A DNA stretch of 64,000 bases from Leifsonia sp. ALI-44-B (lineage in GTDB: Bacteria > Actinomycetota > Actinomycetes > Actinomycetales > Microbacteriaceae): the NCBI RefSeq assembly GCF_001984125.1, contig NZ_MTQL01000007.1:1426001-1490000 (forward strand). The letters are read 5' to 3'. Positions 8,445 through 18,192 of this stretch are shown here, piece by piece (position 1 is the stretch's first letter; every line of letters starts with the position of its first letter). The translations under genes and the position numbers were made by a program. The notes below the pieces were generated by a model. It saw only the letters and a program-made list of their open reading frames with translations. It was not told the DNA's origin and made no database searches.

Positions 8445-9371
8445 ATGAGAAACGCATCGAAATTAATGACCGTTGGAGTGCTTACCACTTTGCTTACCGG
8501 CGGTGTAGTGATGCCAGCTGCCGCACACGACCCCGCCTCGGCGACGGTAGACGCGCTAGAACGGGTCGCTCCAGATGCACTGGACGGTAATGTTCAAGCG
8601 CCCACGGATGGGGTGGATGACATTCCGTTCCACGCCGAACTTGCTGAGGGCGATGTGTCACTTCCCACCGCCGTTGGCGCACCCGTCACAATCGACACGC
8701 CGGAAGGTGGGATAAAAATCGAGCTTCCTTTTGCGACGAATCAGGCGACGGCTCAAGGCATCGCGCCGGGTGTGGTGGCCTACGACAATGCGAACGGCAC
8801 CACCACGGTTTCATCAGTGAAACAGGCCGGAGCGCTTCAATTCACAACGGTCATAGAAACATCCGCGGCGCCGACCGAGTTTTCCTACGACATCGCTGTT
8901 CCGGAAGGTGGAAGCATCCTTGAGGGCACTGGGGGATACTTCATCCTTGATAGTGACGGCGAGCCAGTGGCAACCATCGCCGCACCATGGGCTCTCGACG
9001 CAAACGGTGCTTCAGTGCCCACCCGCTACGAATTCGCAGGGACCACCCTGACGCAGGTCGTGGAGCATGCCTCGACGAAGGTGGTTTACCCCGTCGTGGC
9101 CGATCCAAAGTTCGAATGGTTCAATCTCCTGCCGACCGTCAAATTGACGCGCTCTGAAACGTCTTCCGCCAGAACGGCAACGGGCCTCGCGACCGTGTGT
9201 GGTTGGGCGGCCAGAACTACAGGCTATTTGGGTGGCGCAGTATGTGGCCTGAACGCCGGGTCGATCATCGTCAATGCGAACCGGGCCTATGGTGCTGGCA
9301 AGTGCCTCAGGCTACTCATCGGACCCGGAGTCGTGGGTGGAGTGCCGTACAAGGACGGTTACTGCCGATGA
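8445..9371 (+). CDS. Secreted protein of unknown function with Cys/Gly-rich C-terminus
   Basis: I do not recognise this 308-residue protein. It has a clear signal peptide (residues 1-27, ending MPAAA before HDPAS), an acidic beta-rich middle, the phrase VVYPVVADPKF that I associate with other actinobacterial secreted proteins, and a C-terminal stretch of about 60 residues rich in Gly and Ala with four Cys and ending GYCR. AATAGGAGAT is a good ribosome binding site before ATG 8445. Its codons are visibly less GC-rich than those of its neighbours. The stop overlaps the next start (ATGA), so it is translationally coupled to two small membrane proteins. A processed secreted peptide with partner or immunity proteins is one possible reading, but that is inference only. 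Confidence 0.75.
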   Translation: MRNASKLMTVGVLTTLLTGGVVMPAAAHDPASATVDALERVAPDALDGNVQAPTDGVDDIPFHAELAEGDVSLPTAVGAPVTIDTPEGGIKIELPFATNQATAQGIAPGVVAYDNANGTTTVSSVKQAGALQFTTVIETSAAPTEFSYDIAVPEGGSILEGTGGYFILDSDGEPVATIAAPWALDANGASVPTRYEFAGTTLTQVVEHASTKVVYPVVADPKFEWFNLLPTVKLTRSETSSARTATGLATVCGWAARTTGYLGGAVCGLNAGSIIVNANRAYGAGKCLRLLIGPGVVGGVPYKDGYCR

Positions 9372-9619
9372 GTATCCGCACCCTTTTCGCTGTCGACAGC
9401 CGCCGAGCTGTAATGGCCACACCGGGGCGGCGACTCGCCTCGCTCGCGTCGTTCATTCTTCTCACAGGCGGTGCGATCCTTCTGGGGCAGCACGTCTCGC
9501 CCTGGGTGTGGCCTTGTCTGATTGTCGTAGACATACTGATTTTCGCAGTTCTCGGAGACAGGTGGGCCGACCAGGATGCTCATCGCGCGGCCGAATCACA
9601 GCGGCAGGGTCGGGGATGA
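9368..9619 (+). CDS. Small two-helix membrane protein, second gene of cassette
   Basis: This 83-residue protein begins at ATG 9368, inside the stop of the preceding gene (4-nt ATGA overlap), and ends in a 4-nt overlap with the next gene. Two hydrophobic helices are visible (about residues 24-40 and 45-63: LASFILLTGGAILLG and VWPCLIVVDILIFAVLG). A polar tail follows (DRWADQDAHRAAESQ). I recognise no family. The tight coupling to a secreted protein on one side and another small membrane protein on the other suggests that the three act together. The base composition is less GC-rich than flanking genes, as in the rest of the cassette. Confidence 0.65.
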   Translation: MSIRTLFAVDSRRAVMATPGRRLASLASFILLTGGAILLGQHVSPWVWPCLIVVDILIFAVLGDRWADQDAHRAAESQRQGRG

Positions 9620-9846
9620 CGGCCACCCGCAGGATGAGCTGGGCCCGAGCATTTGGCGGCATCCTCGTTTCAGTCTCAGTCGCCTTGATCCCACTCCTGA
9701 TTGTGTGTTCCTTCTCTGAGGACGTGTGGATGCGGTGGGGAGCGCTCGCCGCGTGTGGCTACATCCTCGCGGCGATGATGCGGTCGATGCGCACCTTCGA
9801 AACGCGTTTCGATCGTGACACGCAGCACGGTGATCCTTCCTCCTGA
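9616..9846 (+). CDS. Small two-helix membrane protein, third gene of cassette
   Basis: This 76-residue protein begins at ATG 9616, overlapping the previous stop by 4 nt. A short Arg-rich N-terminus (MTATRRMSWARAFGG) leads into one hydrophobic helix (ILVSVSVALIPLLIVCSF). A second, weaker helix (WGALAACGYILAAMM) precedes a charged tail. It is similar in size and layout to the protein before it, but I see no clear sequence relationship. A hairpin at 9859-9883 closes the transcript. The function is unknown. A membrane partner of the secreted cassette protein is the simplest inference. Confidence 0.6.
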   Translation: MTATRRMSWARAFGGILVSVSVALIPLLIVCSFSEDVWMRWGALAACGYILAAMMRSMRTFETRFDRDTQHGDPSS

Positions 9847-9858
9847 CGAGCGAAAGTG

Positions 9859-9883
9859 GGCCGGAAACGCAGGGTTCCCGGCC
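9859..9883. terminator. Bidirectional terminator between cassette and DoxX gene
   Basis: GGCCGGAA (from 9859) pairs with TTCCCGGCC (to 9883) with one bulged C. It lies between two convergent genes, 12 nt after one stop and about 25 nt from the other, so it can serve both. Confidence 0.5.
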
Positions 9884-9908
9884 TACCTTCGGCGCTGTCT
9901 GAAAGAAC

Positions 9909-10355
9909 CTAGGCGGTCGCGGCGCGGGGCGCACGGGAGGCCTGTCCGCGGCGGGAGGCGATGACGGCGTCGACGCTGAAGGCGCCTGCGCCCGTGAAGG
10001 CGGGCACAAGTGACGCGACGGCGAGGAGCAACGTGAACTCGATGCCGCCGTCCTGCGCGAAGAAGCCGGCCGGCAGGTGTGCGGTGACGAGAGCGCCCAC
10101 CGACACGATGGCGAGTGCGATGCCGGCGATGCGGGTGCCGAGACCCAGCACGAGCAGCAGGCCTCCGACGAGCTCGACGAGCGCCACGACGGGGGCGAGG
10201 ATAGCGGGGGCGGGAAGCCCCATGCCCTCGAACATCTGCTGCACACCCGGCAGCCCGATGACGAACAGCTTCTGGGCGCCGTGGGCGATGAAGATGCCGC
10301 CGACGGCGAGGCGCAGCAGCAGAAGGCCGGCAGAGGTCGAGGTGCGCTGGAACAT
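9909..10355 (-). CDS. DoxX-family membrane protein
   Basis: This 148-residue protein has four predicted membrane helices and the DoxX/SURF4-like signature (LLLLRLAVGGIFIAHGAQKLF near the N-terminus, then VALVELVGGLLLVLGLGTRIAG). I chose the ATG at 10355 because the complement reads CAGGAGACAC just before it. An upstream in-frame ATG would add an Arg-rich, non-helical leader. DoxX proteins are linked to redox and thiol stress in actinobacteria, but the biochemical role is often unknown. The gene stands alone, with a divergent small acidic gene upstream and a shared terminator downstream. Confidence 0.8.
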   Translation of the reverse strand: MFQRTSTSAGLLLLRLAVGGIFIAHGAQKLFVIGLPGVQQMFEGMGLPAPAILAPVVALVELVGGLLLVLGLGTRIAGIALAIVSVGALVTAHLPAGFFAQDGGIEFTLLLAVASLVPAFTGAGAFSVDAVIASRRGQASRAPRAATA

Positions 10356-10588
10356 GTGTCTCCTGACGTGGAACGAGTGACGGACGGGAGACCGGGCGGG
10401 GGACATCGGTGGCCGGCCTCCGCGAAAACAGCTTGGCGAAGCATCCCGACAGCGAGCCGCTTGTCCCCTGAAAGAGGGGTGGATGTCGGTGTGTCGAACT
10501 CTCGGCTGCGGTATGGGTCCGGAGGCGTCAACGGGGTTTCGGCGGCGAGCGCGGCGGCGTAGCGTTGCAGTCAACCGAAGGAGACAGC

Positions 10589-10744
10589 ATGAGCGACATC
10601 AACGGCTTCGCAGCCGCCGACTTCCCCGACGACGCACGCACCCCGGTCGGCGACGACCTGCCGGGCCAGGAGACCGACGCCGAGGCGATCTTCCGCGAGC
10701 GCCTCGAAGAACAGGACGACGAGGCCGCCGGCAAGAAGCCGTAG
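10589..10744 (+). CDS. Small acidic protein, 51 residues
   Basis: The ATG at 10589 is preceded by GAAGGAGACA, a near-ideal ribosome binding site, and a stable hairpin follows the stop at 10773-10801. Both support a real gene despite its size. The product is very acidic (PDDARTPVGDDLPGQETDAE, then RERLEEQDDE) and ends in GKKP. It has no membrane segment or signal peptide and is probably largely disordered or a single helix. I recognise no family. It lies alone between divergent DoxX and convergent DUF3592-like genes. Confidence 0.6.
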   Translation: MSDINGFAAADFPDDARTPVGDDLPGQETDAEAIFRERLEEQDDEAAGKKP

Positions 10745-10772
10745 CCTGGCGCATCCTCGCGCCGCTGCATCC

Positions 10773-10801
10773 GAAGCCCTCTCCGCCCAGGAGGGGGCTT
10801 C
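10773..10801. terminator. Terminator after small acidic gene
   Basis: GAAGCCCTCTCC pairs over its full 12 bp (one G-U) with GGAGGGGGCTTC around a 5-nt loop. It sits between two convergent genes and lacks a long U-run. Confidence 0.7.
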
Positions 10802-10860
10802 GCTGTGTGACGGGCTCGGCTATTAGCTCGAGCGGCAAGCAGCTGCCGGTACGTCGCCGA

Positions 10861-11265
10861 TCAGCCGAATTCGATGAACTGGATGGCGATGCCCACGATG
10901 GCGGCCACGATGCCGATGCCGAGCAGCAGCCACCCGATCAGCCGAAAGGTGCGGCCGTCGATCTCGGGCTCGCGCGTGCGGCAGATCCACGGGGCGCGGT
11001 GATTGAACCACAGGGGGATGTCATCGCCCACCTGTGCGCGCAACGCCTCGGCCGTAGAGGCGGGGGCCTCGTGCACGTCGTGGTCGTCGTCGAGCCAGCG
11101 CACGATGTTGCCCTTGGGGCCCGTGGCGATGACGCCGTCCACCTGGATCCACCGTTTGCGCACGCTGCCGAGGATGAGCCCGATGCCGAGCAACACGGTG
11201 CCGAGACCCAACCCGAACCACGTGAAGACCTCACTGATCAGACCGACAGCGGTGTGACCATCCAT
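10861..11265 (-). CDS. DUF3592-like two-helix membrane protein
   Basis: This 134-residue protein has an N-terminal helix (VFTWFGLGLGTVLLGIGLIL), a soluble middle of about 65 residues (VDGVIATGPKG, a DDDHDVHE patch, IPLWFNHRAP) and a second helix near the C-terminus (IGWLLLGIGIVAAIVGIAIQF). The layout of helix, a beta-rich middle beginning with a VxGxI motif, then helix resembles DUF3592 proteins of actinobacteria. The function is unknown. It is transcribed toward the terminator at 10773-10801, and the MOSC gene on the same strand ends 67 bp upstream of its start. Confidence 0.6.
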   Translation of the reverse strand: MDGHTAVGLISEVFTWFGLGLGTVLLGIGLILGSVRKRWIQVDGVIATGPKGNIVRWLDDDHDVHEAPASTAEALRAQVGDDIPLWFNHRAPWICRTREPEIDGRTFRLIGWLLLGIGIVAAIVGIAIQFIEFG

Positions 11266-11332
11266 GTCGTGCCTTTCGCGTCGATCGGTTCTTCGTCGAT
11301 GCTAGCGGAGGCGCGTGACGGCTTCCTGCGCG

Positions 11333-11890
11333 CTAGACGACGCCGAGCGGGCGGTGCGGTTCGGCGGGCAGCTCGATCCCGATGGGGTCACCCGCGCGCA
11401 CCGTGCCACCGGTGACGACGATGCTCATGACACCGGCTTTGCGGATGACATTGCCCTCGGCATCCTTGCCCAGCACGGCTTTCATGAGCCCGCGCTCTTT
11501 GCCGTTGATCTGGGTGCAGGGGTTGCGCAACCCCGTGATCTCGATGAGCGCCTCGGAGCCGAGCCGCAGCCGCGTGCCCTCTGGCAGCCCCAGCAGGTCG
11601 ACGCCCTCAGTGGTCACGTTTTCGCCCAGCTCGCCCGGTGCGACCTCGAAGCCGCGCTCGCCGAGTTCGTCGAACAGCTCGCTGTGCATGAGGTGCACCT
11701 GCCGCAGGTTGGGTGATTCGGGGTCTCTCTTCAGGCGGTGCACGTGTTGCACGGTCTCGCCGAAGTGGGCGTCGCCCTCGACCCCGCGGCCCGCGACCAG
11801 GCGGATGTCGGGGGCGGTCGGTTTGCTGAAATTGTGGGCGTCGTCGCGGCTCACGGCGACGACGCGGGCGGCGGTTCCCTGTGCGCTCAT
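11333..11890 (-). CDS. MOSC domain protein
   Basis: This 185-residue single-domain protein has MOSC features: the opening RVVAVSRDDAHNFSK, the segment GRGVEGDAHFG, LGENVTTEGVDL, and ITGLRNPCTQIN with the conserved Cys. MOSC domains bind sulfur- or molybdenum-cofactor-linked groups and are found in molybdenum cofactor sulfurases and in proteins such as YiiM. The exact substrate here cannot be told. The gene is divergent from dnaX, with 54 bp between the starts that must hold both promoters. It starts at ATG 11890. Confidence 0.85.
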   Translation of the reverse strand: MSAQGTAARVVAVSRDDAHNFSKPTAPDIRLVAGRGVEGDAHFGETVQHVHRLKRDPESPNLRQVHLMHSELFDELGERGFEVAPGELGENVTTEGVDLLGLPEGTRLRLGSEALIEITGLRNPCTQINGKERGLMKAVLGKDAEGNVIRKAGVMSIVVTGGTVRAGDPIGIELPAEPHRPLGVV

Positions 11891-11944
11891 GCCTCGAGTC
11901 TGCCACCCCGGCGAATGTCGGTGGTGGCGGCTAGCATTGGTTTC

Positions 11945-14900
11945 GTGGTCACCGCCTTATATCGCCGTTATCGGCCAGAGAATTTCGCCGAAATGATCGG
12001 TCAGTCGCAGGTGACCGATCCGCTCATGACGGCGTTGCGCACCAACCGTGTCAATCACGCCTATCTCTTCAGCGGCCCGCGCGGCTGCGGCAAGACGACG
12101 TCGGCCCGCATCCTGGCGCGCTGCCTCAACTGTGCAGAGGGCCCGACCGACACCCCGTGCGGCGTCTGCCCCAGCTGTGTCGAGCTGGGTCGCGACGGCG
12201 GCGGCTCGCTCGACGTGGTCGAGATCGACGCGGCGAGCCATAACGGTGTCGACGACGCGCGCGACTTGCGCGAGCGCGCCGTCTTCGCCCCCGCGCGCGA
12301 CCGCTACAAGATCTTCATCCTCGACGAGGCCCACATGGTCACGCCGCAGGGCTTCAACGCGCTGCTCAAGATCGTCGAAGAGCCGCCAGAGCACATCAAG
12401 TTCATCTTCGCCACGACCGAGCCCGACAAGGTCATCGGCACCATCCGCTCGCGCACCCACCACTACCCGTTCCGGCTCATTCCGTCGGCGCAGATGCTCG
12501 AATACGTGCAGCACATGTGCGATCTCGAGGGCGTCACGGTCGAGCCAGGTGTTCTTCCGCTCGTGGTGCGTGCCGGTGGCGGTTCGGCGCGCGACACGCT
12601 GTCGCTGCTCGACCAGCTGATGGCCGGGTCCGATGGCACGAGCGTCGACTACGAGCGCGCCGTCGCGCTGCTGGGTTACACCCACGCCACCCTGCTCGAC
12701 GACGCCGTCGAGGCGCTCGGTTCGCGAGACGCCGCGGCGGCCTTCAACGCGGTCGACCGGGTCATCCAGACGGGTCAAGACCCCCGCCGCTTCGTTGACG
12801 ACCTGCTCGAGCGGCTGCGCGACCTCATCGTCGTGGGCGCGACCGGTGCGGCCGGTGCCCAGGCGGTGCTGCGCGGCATCCCGCAAGATGAGCTCGACCG
12901 CATGGCCGTTCAGGCCGACAGCTTCGGCCAGGCCGAGCTGAGCCGCACGGCCGATATCGTCAACGCGGCCCTCAGCGAGATGACGGGCGCCACCTCGCCC
13001 AAGCTGCACCTCGAACTCATGACGGCGCGCATTCTGGTGCCCTCGATGGACGACAGCTCGCGCGGTGCCCTGGCGCGCGTCGAGCGGCTCGAGCGGCGCG
13101 TGGGCGTCGACGGCTCGGGTGGAAACAACGCCGAGCTGGCTCCGCGCGGCGAGGCTGCGCGCCCCGGCGGGGGAGCGGCTGGTGCTCCGGCGCGTGCCGC
13201 GACCGCGGGCCCGGCGCAAGCTCCTGCACCCGCGCGCACCTCGGCCCAACCCGCTACTGCGACGCAAGCCCCGGCTTCCTCGCGCACGCAAGAACCTTCG
13301 GGCGAACAGGCGCCCGCGCGTGCTCAGGCTGCGGGGGCTGATTCGTCGACCGCCGCAGCGGCTCAGGCCGCGGGTGTCGTGGCCGCTTCCTCGAGCGACG
13401 ACGCCGCAACGACAGCGGCGACCGGTGAAGCGCTGGCGAAGGCAGCGGCTGCGTCCTGGGGCATTGAGGTCGCAGAAACCACAATCGAGCCCGCCGCTGC
13501 TCGTTCAACCTCGGCGCGGCCCTCGACTGAGTCCACGCCGGCCGAGTCCTCGCAGGCTGGGTCCACGCCCGCGGAACTGGCTCGTGATGCAGCCGACGAG
13601 AATCCGTCGAACCGGGAAGAGGCGTCTTCCGAGGCGCCGTCTGTGCCTACCAAGTCTGTGCCTACCAAGTCTGTGCCTAACAAGTCGGTGCCTCACAATG
13701 AGCCGTCTGCCAATGAGCCGCTCGCCGACCAGCCGCTCGTCGATGCGGCCTACACCGCGTCACCGGGGGCTGACCAGGTCGATGCTCCGGTGGCCGCCGG
13801 CACGCATCCGGCTGCGGCCTCTGCGCCGGGAGCTGCAGAGAAGGCCCCCGACCTCGCCGCCGCTCCCGCCGTGCCGGCCGCCGATCTGGCGTCCCCGGTG
13901 TCCGACACCTCCGCGGCCCCCGTGTCGCTGCAGCAGCTCAAAGACGCCTGGCCCGAGATCCTCGAACGCGTGGCCGACACCAGTCGCCCGGCGTGGCTCG
14001 TCGCCGCGACGGCAACCGTGCGCGCCCTGCAGGGCGACATCCTCACGCTCACCTTCCCGAGCCACAACGACGTCGAGGGCTTCAAACGCGCCGACGCCGG
14101 CGAGGGCCCAAGCGAATGGCTGCGCCGCGCGATCGTCGACGTGCTCGGCATCCGAGTGAAATACATCGCCCGTGTCGACCCCGGTCCCGGATCGGGTGGC
14201 TCTCGCGGCCCGGCCGCCGGACCGCGCGACGGAGAACCCGGCGCACCCGCGACCGCGCCGCGCGCGACCCCGGCGCCCGCCGGTAGTCCGCAGACCGACG
14301 ATGCCCGCGCGGCGGCCCCCGCCGGTGCAGGCGCGTCCTCGTCCGCCTCGGCCCCGGCACACGCCGCGTCCGCAGGGCGTCCTGCGACCCGCGCCGCCGC
14401 TCCGAGCGCACCCGCCACGAATGTCGACGATTCCGGATGGCACGTCGTCGCCATCCCGCAGGCCCACGTCTCGTCCGACGACAACGACGACAGCAGTGTC
14501 GCGGCACCTGAGGCTGCCGCCGCTCCCGCGAAGTCCACCGCTGCCGTCGCTCCCGCGAATTCGGCTGCCCCCGCGGCGACCGACGCCGAAGCGCCGCCCG
14601 TCGACGACGAGCCGCCCTACGATGACATGCCGCCCCCCGAAGACGACGAGGCGCCCTTCCCCGACCCCGGCTTCGGTTCGGCCGCGCCCACCGAGGCGTC
14701 GCCCTGGGCCACGCCGTCGTCCGGCCCCGCCATCATCCCGCCCGTCGGGCCCCCGCCCGTTGTGCCGCCGCGTGCCCGCCCGGCCGCCGCCCCCGCAGCC
14801 GCGGCCCCCGATGTGCCGGCACCCGCCGTCGCGCGCGCCAAGAAACGCGCCGCCGAGCCGAAGATCGACCCGGGCCCCACCGCCGGGCACCAGAGCCACC

Positions 14901-15010
14901 CCGCCGCGTCCACGCGCTACGGCGAGGCCGTCGTGCGCGAACTCCTCGGGGCCACGTTCCTCGAAGAGCAGCCGCACGTTCCCGCCACACGATTCAATCG
15001 AGGGCAGTAA
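11945..15010 (+). CDS. dnaX: DNA polymerase III subunits gamma/tau
   Basis: This protein loads the sliding clamp and links the replisome. The start is GTG 11945 (VTALYRRYRPENFAE), which matches the family N-terminus exactly. The longer open frame upstream is not part of the gene. Walker A is GPRGCGKT at 44-51, followed by the four-Cys zinc motif (CLNC-x8-CGVCPSC) and Walker B FILDEAH, with GGGSARDTLSLLDQ as the sensor region. The product is 1021 residues. Everything after about residue 400 is a very long Ala/Pro/Ser/Glu-rich tau region, with a small folded segment (about 660-750, QLKDAWPEILERV) that should bind polymerase. I saw no slippery sequence for a gamma frameshift. recR follows 3 nt downstream, so the two are co-transcribed. 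Confidence 0.95.
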   Translation: MVTALYRRYRPENFAEMIGQSQVTDPLMTALRTNRVNHAYLFSGPRGCGKTTSARILARCLNCAEGPTDTPCGVCPSCVELGRDGGGSLDVVEIDAASHNGVDDARDLRERAVFAPARDRYKIFILDEAHMVTPQGFNALLKIVEEPPEHIKFIFATTEPDKVIGTIRSRTHHYPFRLIPSAQMLEYVQHMCDLEGVTVEPGVLPLVVRAGGGSARDTLSLLDQLMAGSDGTSVDYERAVALLGYTHATLLDDAVEALGSRDAAAAFNAVDRVIQTGQDPRRFVDDLLERLRDLIVVGATGAAGAQAVLRGIPQDELDRMAVQADSFGQAELSRTADIVNAALSEMTGATSPKLHLELMTARILVPSMDDSSRGALARVERLERRVGVDGSGGNNAELAPRGEAARPGGGAAGAPARAATAGPAQAPAPARTSAQPATATQAPASSRTQEPSGEQAPARAQAAGADSSTAAAAQAAGVVAASSSDDAATTAATGEALAKAAAASWGIEVAETTIEPAAARSTSARPSTESTPAESSQAGSTPAELARDAADENPSNREEASSEAPSVPTKSVPTKSVPNKSVPHNEPSANEPLADQPLVDAAYTASPGADQVDAPVAAGTHPAAASAPGAAEKAPDLAAAPAVPAADLASPVSDTSAAPVSLQQLKDAWPEILERVADTSRPAWLVAATATVRALQGDILTLTFPSHNDVEGFKRADAGEGPSEWLRRAIVDVLGIRVKYIARVDPGPGSGGSRGPAAGPRDGEPGAPATAPRATPAPAGSPQTDDARAAAPAGAGASSSASAPAHAASAGRPATRAAAPSAPATNVDDSGWHVVAIPQAHVSSDDNDDSSVAAPEAAAAPAKSTAAVAPANSAAPAATDAEAPPVDDEPPYDDMPPPEDDEAPFPDPGFGSAAPTEASPWATPSSGPAIIPPVGPPPVVPPRARPAAAPAAAAPDVPAPAVARAKKRAAEPKIDPGPTAGHQSHPAASTRYGEAVVRELLGATFLEEQPHVPATRFNRGQ
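13640..13699 (+). repeat. Four 15-bp tandem repeats inside dnaX
   Basis: Units of TCTGTGCCTACCAAG occur at 13640, 13655 and 13670, with a fourth diverged copy at 13685. They encode SVPTK, SVPTK, SVPNK and SVPHN in the disordered tau linker. The unit preserves the frame. Confidence 0.85.
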
Positions 15011-15013
15011 GCA

Positions 15014-15610
<597 letters not shown>

Positions 15611-15680
15611 GCCCGCAGACCACGGATGCCGTGAGGCTTCCGTCAGGGAACGCGGCCCGGGCGTGAGGGTCGCCGACACA

Positions 15681-15712
15681 TTGACGAAGCGACATGTCGC
15701 CGCCCCTACAAT
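15681..15712 (+). promoter_or_regulatory. Putative promoter of lysC-asd
   Basis: TTGACG at 15681 and TACAAT at 15707 are spaced by 20 nt, longer than ideal, but the -10 is a good match in a GC-rich region. The GTG of lysC begins about 43 nt downstream of the -10, preceded by CAGGAGAA. No terminator was seen between recR and here. Confidence 0.4.
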
Positions 15713-15754
15713 GGTGATTCGGGCCCCGGCCCCACGCCCCCACAGGAGAACCAC

Positions 15755-17020
15755 GTGAGCCTCATCGTGCAGAAGTTCGGCGGATCATCCGTCGCCGACG
15801 CCGAAAGCATCAAACGCGTCGCCAAGCGGATCGTCGAAACGCGCCGCGCCGGGAACGACGTCGTCGTCGCCGTCTCTGCAATGGGAGACACCACCGACGA
15901 ACTGCTCGACCTCGCCCACCAGGTGACGCCCCTGCCCGAGCCGCGCGAACTCGACATGCTGCTCTCGAGCGGCGAACGCATCAGCATGGCCCTGCTCGCC
16001 ATGGCCATCAAGAGCATGGGCTACGACGCCCGCTCCTTCACCGGCAGCCAGGCCGGCATGATCACCGACGCGCAACACGGTGCCGCGCGCATCGTCGACG
16101 TCACACCCGTGCGCCTGCGCGAAGCTCTCGACGAAGGCTCCATCGTCATCGTCGCCGGGTTCCAGGGCTTCAACCGCGACACGCGCGACATCACCACGCT
16201 CGGCCGCGGCGGCTCCGACACCACCGCCGTCGCCCTCGCCGCCGCCCTCGGGGCCGACGTCTGTGAGATCTACACCGACGTCGACGGCATCTTCACCATG
16301 GACCCGCGCGTCGTGCCGCGCGCCCGCAAGATCCAGACCATCACGAGCGAAGAGATGCTCGAACTCGCAGCGGCCGGCGCCAAAGTGCTCTACATCCGCG
16401 CCGTGGAGTACGCTCGACGCCACGGTGTCACCCTGCACGTGCGGTCGTCGTTCAACAACAACGAGGGAACCCTCGTCATCAACCCGAAAGAAGGCGAACA
16501 GGTGGAACAGCCCATCGTCACCGGCATCGCGACCGACCTGTCCGAGGCCAAGATCACGGTCGTCGGCGTTCCCGACGTCCCCGGCAAGGCCGCCCAGATC
16601 TTCAAGATCGTCGCCAAAACCAACGCCAACGTCGACATGATCGTGCAAAACGTGTCCGCCGCCGCGACCGGCCTCACCGATATCTCGTTCACGCTGCCGA
16701 AGTCCGAAGCTCAGGCAGTGCTCAAGGCCCTGCAAGCCGACCAAGGCGAAGTCGGGTTCCTCGGCCTGCAGCACGACGACCAGATCGGCAAGCTCGCCCT
16801 CGTCGGTGCCGGCATGCGCACCAACACGGGCGTCTCGGCCAAACTCTTCGAGGCCCTGCACCTCGCCTCCATCAACATCGAGATGATCTCGACCTCCGAG
16901 ATCCGCATCAGCGTCGTCACGCGCGCCGACAGCGTCAACGACGCCGCGCGCGTGCTGCACGCCGCCTTCGACCTCGACGCCGACGAAGAAGCCATCGTCT
17001 ACGCGGGCACCGGTCGCTAA
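15755..17020 (+). CDS. lysC: Aspartate kinase (alpha subunit; contains internal beta start)
   Basis: Aspartokinase phosphorylates aspartate, the first step toward lysine, threonine, methionine and diaminopimelate for the cell wall. The kinase domain opens with [19 protein letters not shown], and two ACT domains follow after residue 265. At 421 residues it matches the length of the well-known Corynebacterium glutamicum enzyme. In numbering aligned to that enzyme, feedback-site residues Ala279 and Ser301 are conserved and position 311 is Ser, where C. glutamicum has Thr. The lysine/threonine control site therefore looks intact. The start is GTG 15755 with AGGAGA 9 nt upstream. asd follows after 102 bp. 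Confidence 0.96.
   Translation: MSLIVQKFGGSSVADAESIKRVAKRIVETRRAGNDVVVAVSAMGDTTDELLDLAHQVTPLPEPRELDMLLSSGERISMALLAMAIKSMGYDARSFTGSQAGMITDAQHGAARIVDVTPVRLREALDEGSIVIVAGFQGFNRDTRDITTLGRGGSDTTAVALAAALGADVCEIYTDVDGIFTMDPRVVPRARKIQTITSEEMLELAAAGAKVLYIRAVEYARRHGVTLHVRSSFNNNEGTLVINPKEGEQVEQPIVTGIATDLSEAKITVVGVPDVPGKAAQIFKIVAKTNANVDMIVQNVSAAATGLTDISFTLPKSEAQAVLKALQADQGEVGFLGLQHDDQIGKLALVGAGMRTNTGVSAKLFEALHLASINIEMISTSEIRISVVTRADSVNDAARVLHAAFDLDADEEAIVYAGTGR
16502..17020 (+). CDS. lysC: Probable internal translation product: aspartokinase beta subunit
   Basis: In corynebacteria and bacilli the regulatory ACT region of aspartokinase is also made separately from an in-frame internal start. Here GTG at codon 250 (16502) is preceded by AAAGAAGG about 7 nt upstream and would give exactly 172 residues. 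That is the same codon position and length as the C. glutamicum beta subunit. The product would hold both ACT domains and pair with the full-length protein as an alpha2-beta2 enzyme. This rests on position and known family behaviour; expression is not shown. Confidence 0.55.
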   Translation: MEQPIVTGIATDLSEAKITVVGVPDVPGKAAQIFKIVAKTNANVDMIVQNVSAAATGLTDISFTLPKSEAQAVLKALQADQGEVGFLGLQHDDQIGKLALVGAGMRTNTGVSAKLFEALHLASINIEMISTSEIRISVVTRADSVNDAARVLHAAFDLDADEEAIVYAGTGR

Positions 17021-18178
<1,158 letters not shown>

Positions 18179-18192
18179 GCTAGTCTCATGCA

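Noticed and set aside
11738-11944. N-terminal extension of dnaX
   Set aside because: The extension overlaps the divergent MOSC gene, and the family N-terminus begins at GTG 11945.
12900-13700. Programmed frameshift site for a gamma product in dnaX
   Set aside because: I saw no A-rich slippery heptamer in this GC-rich region.
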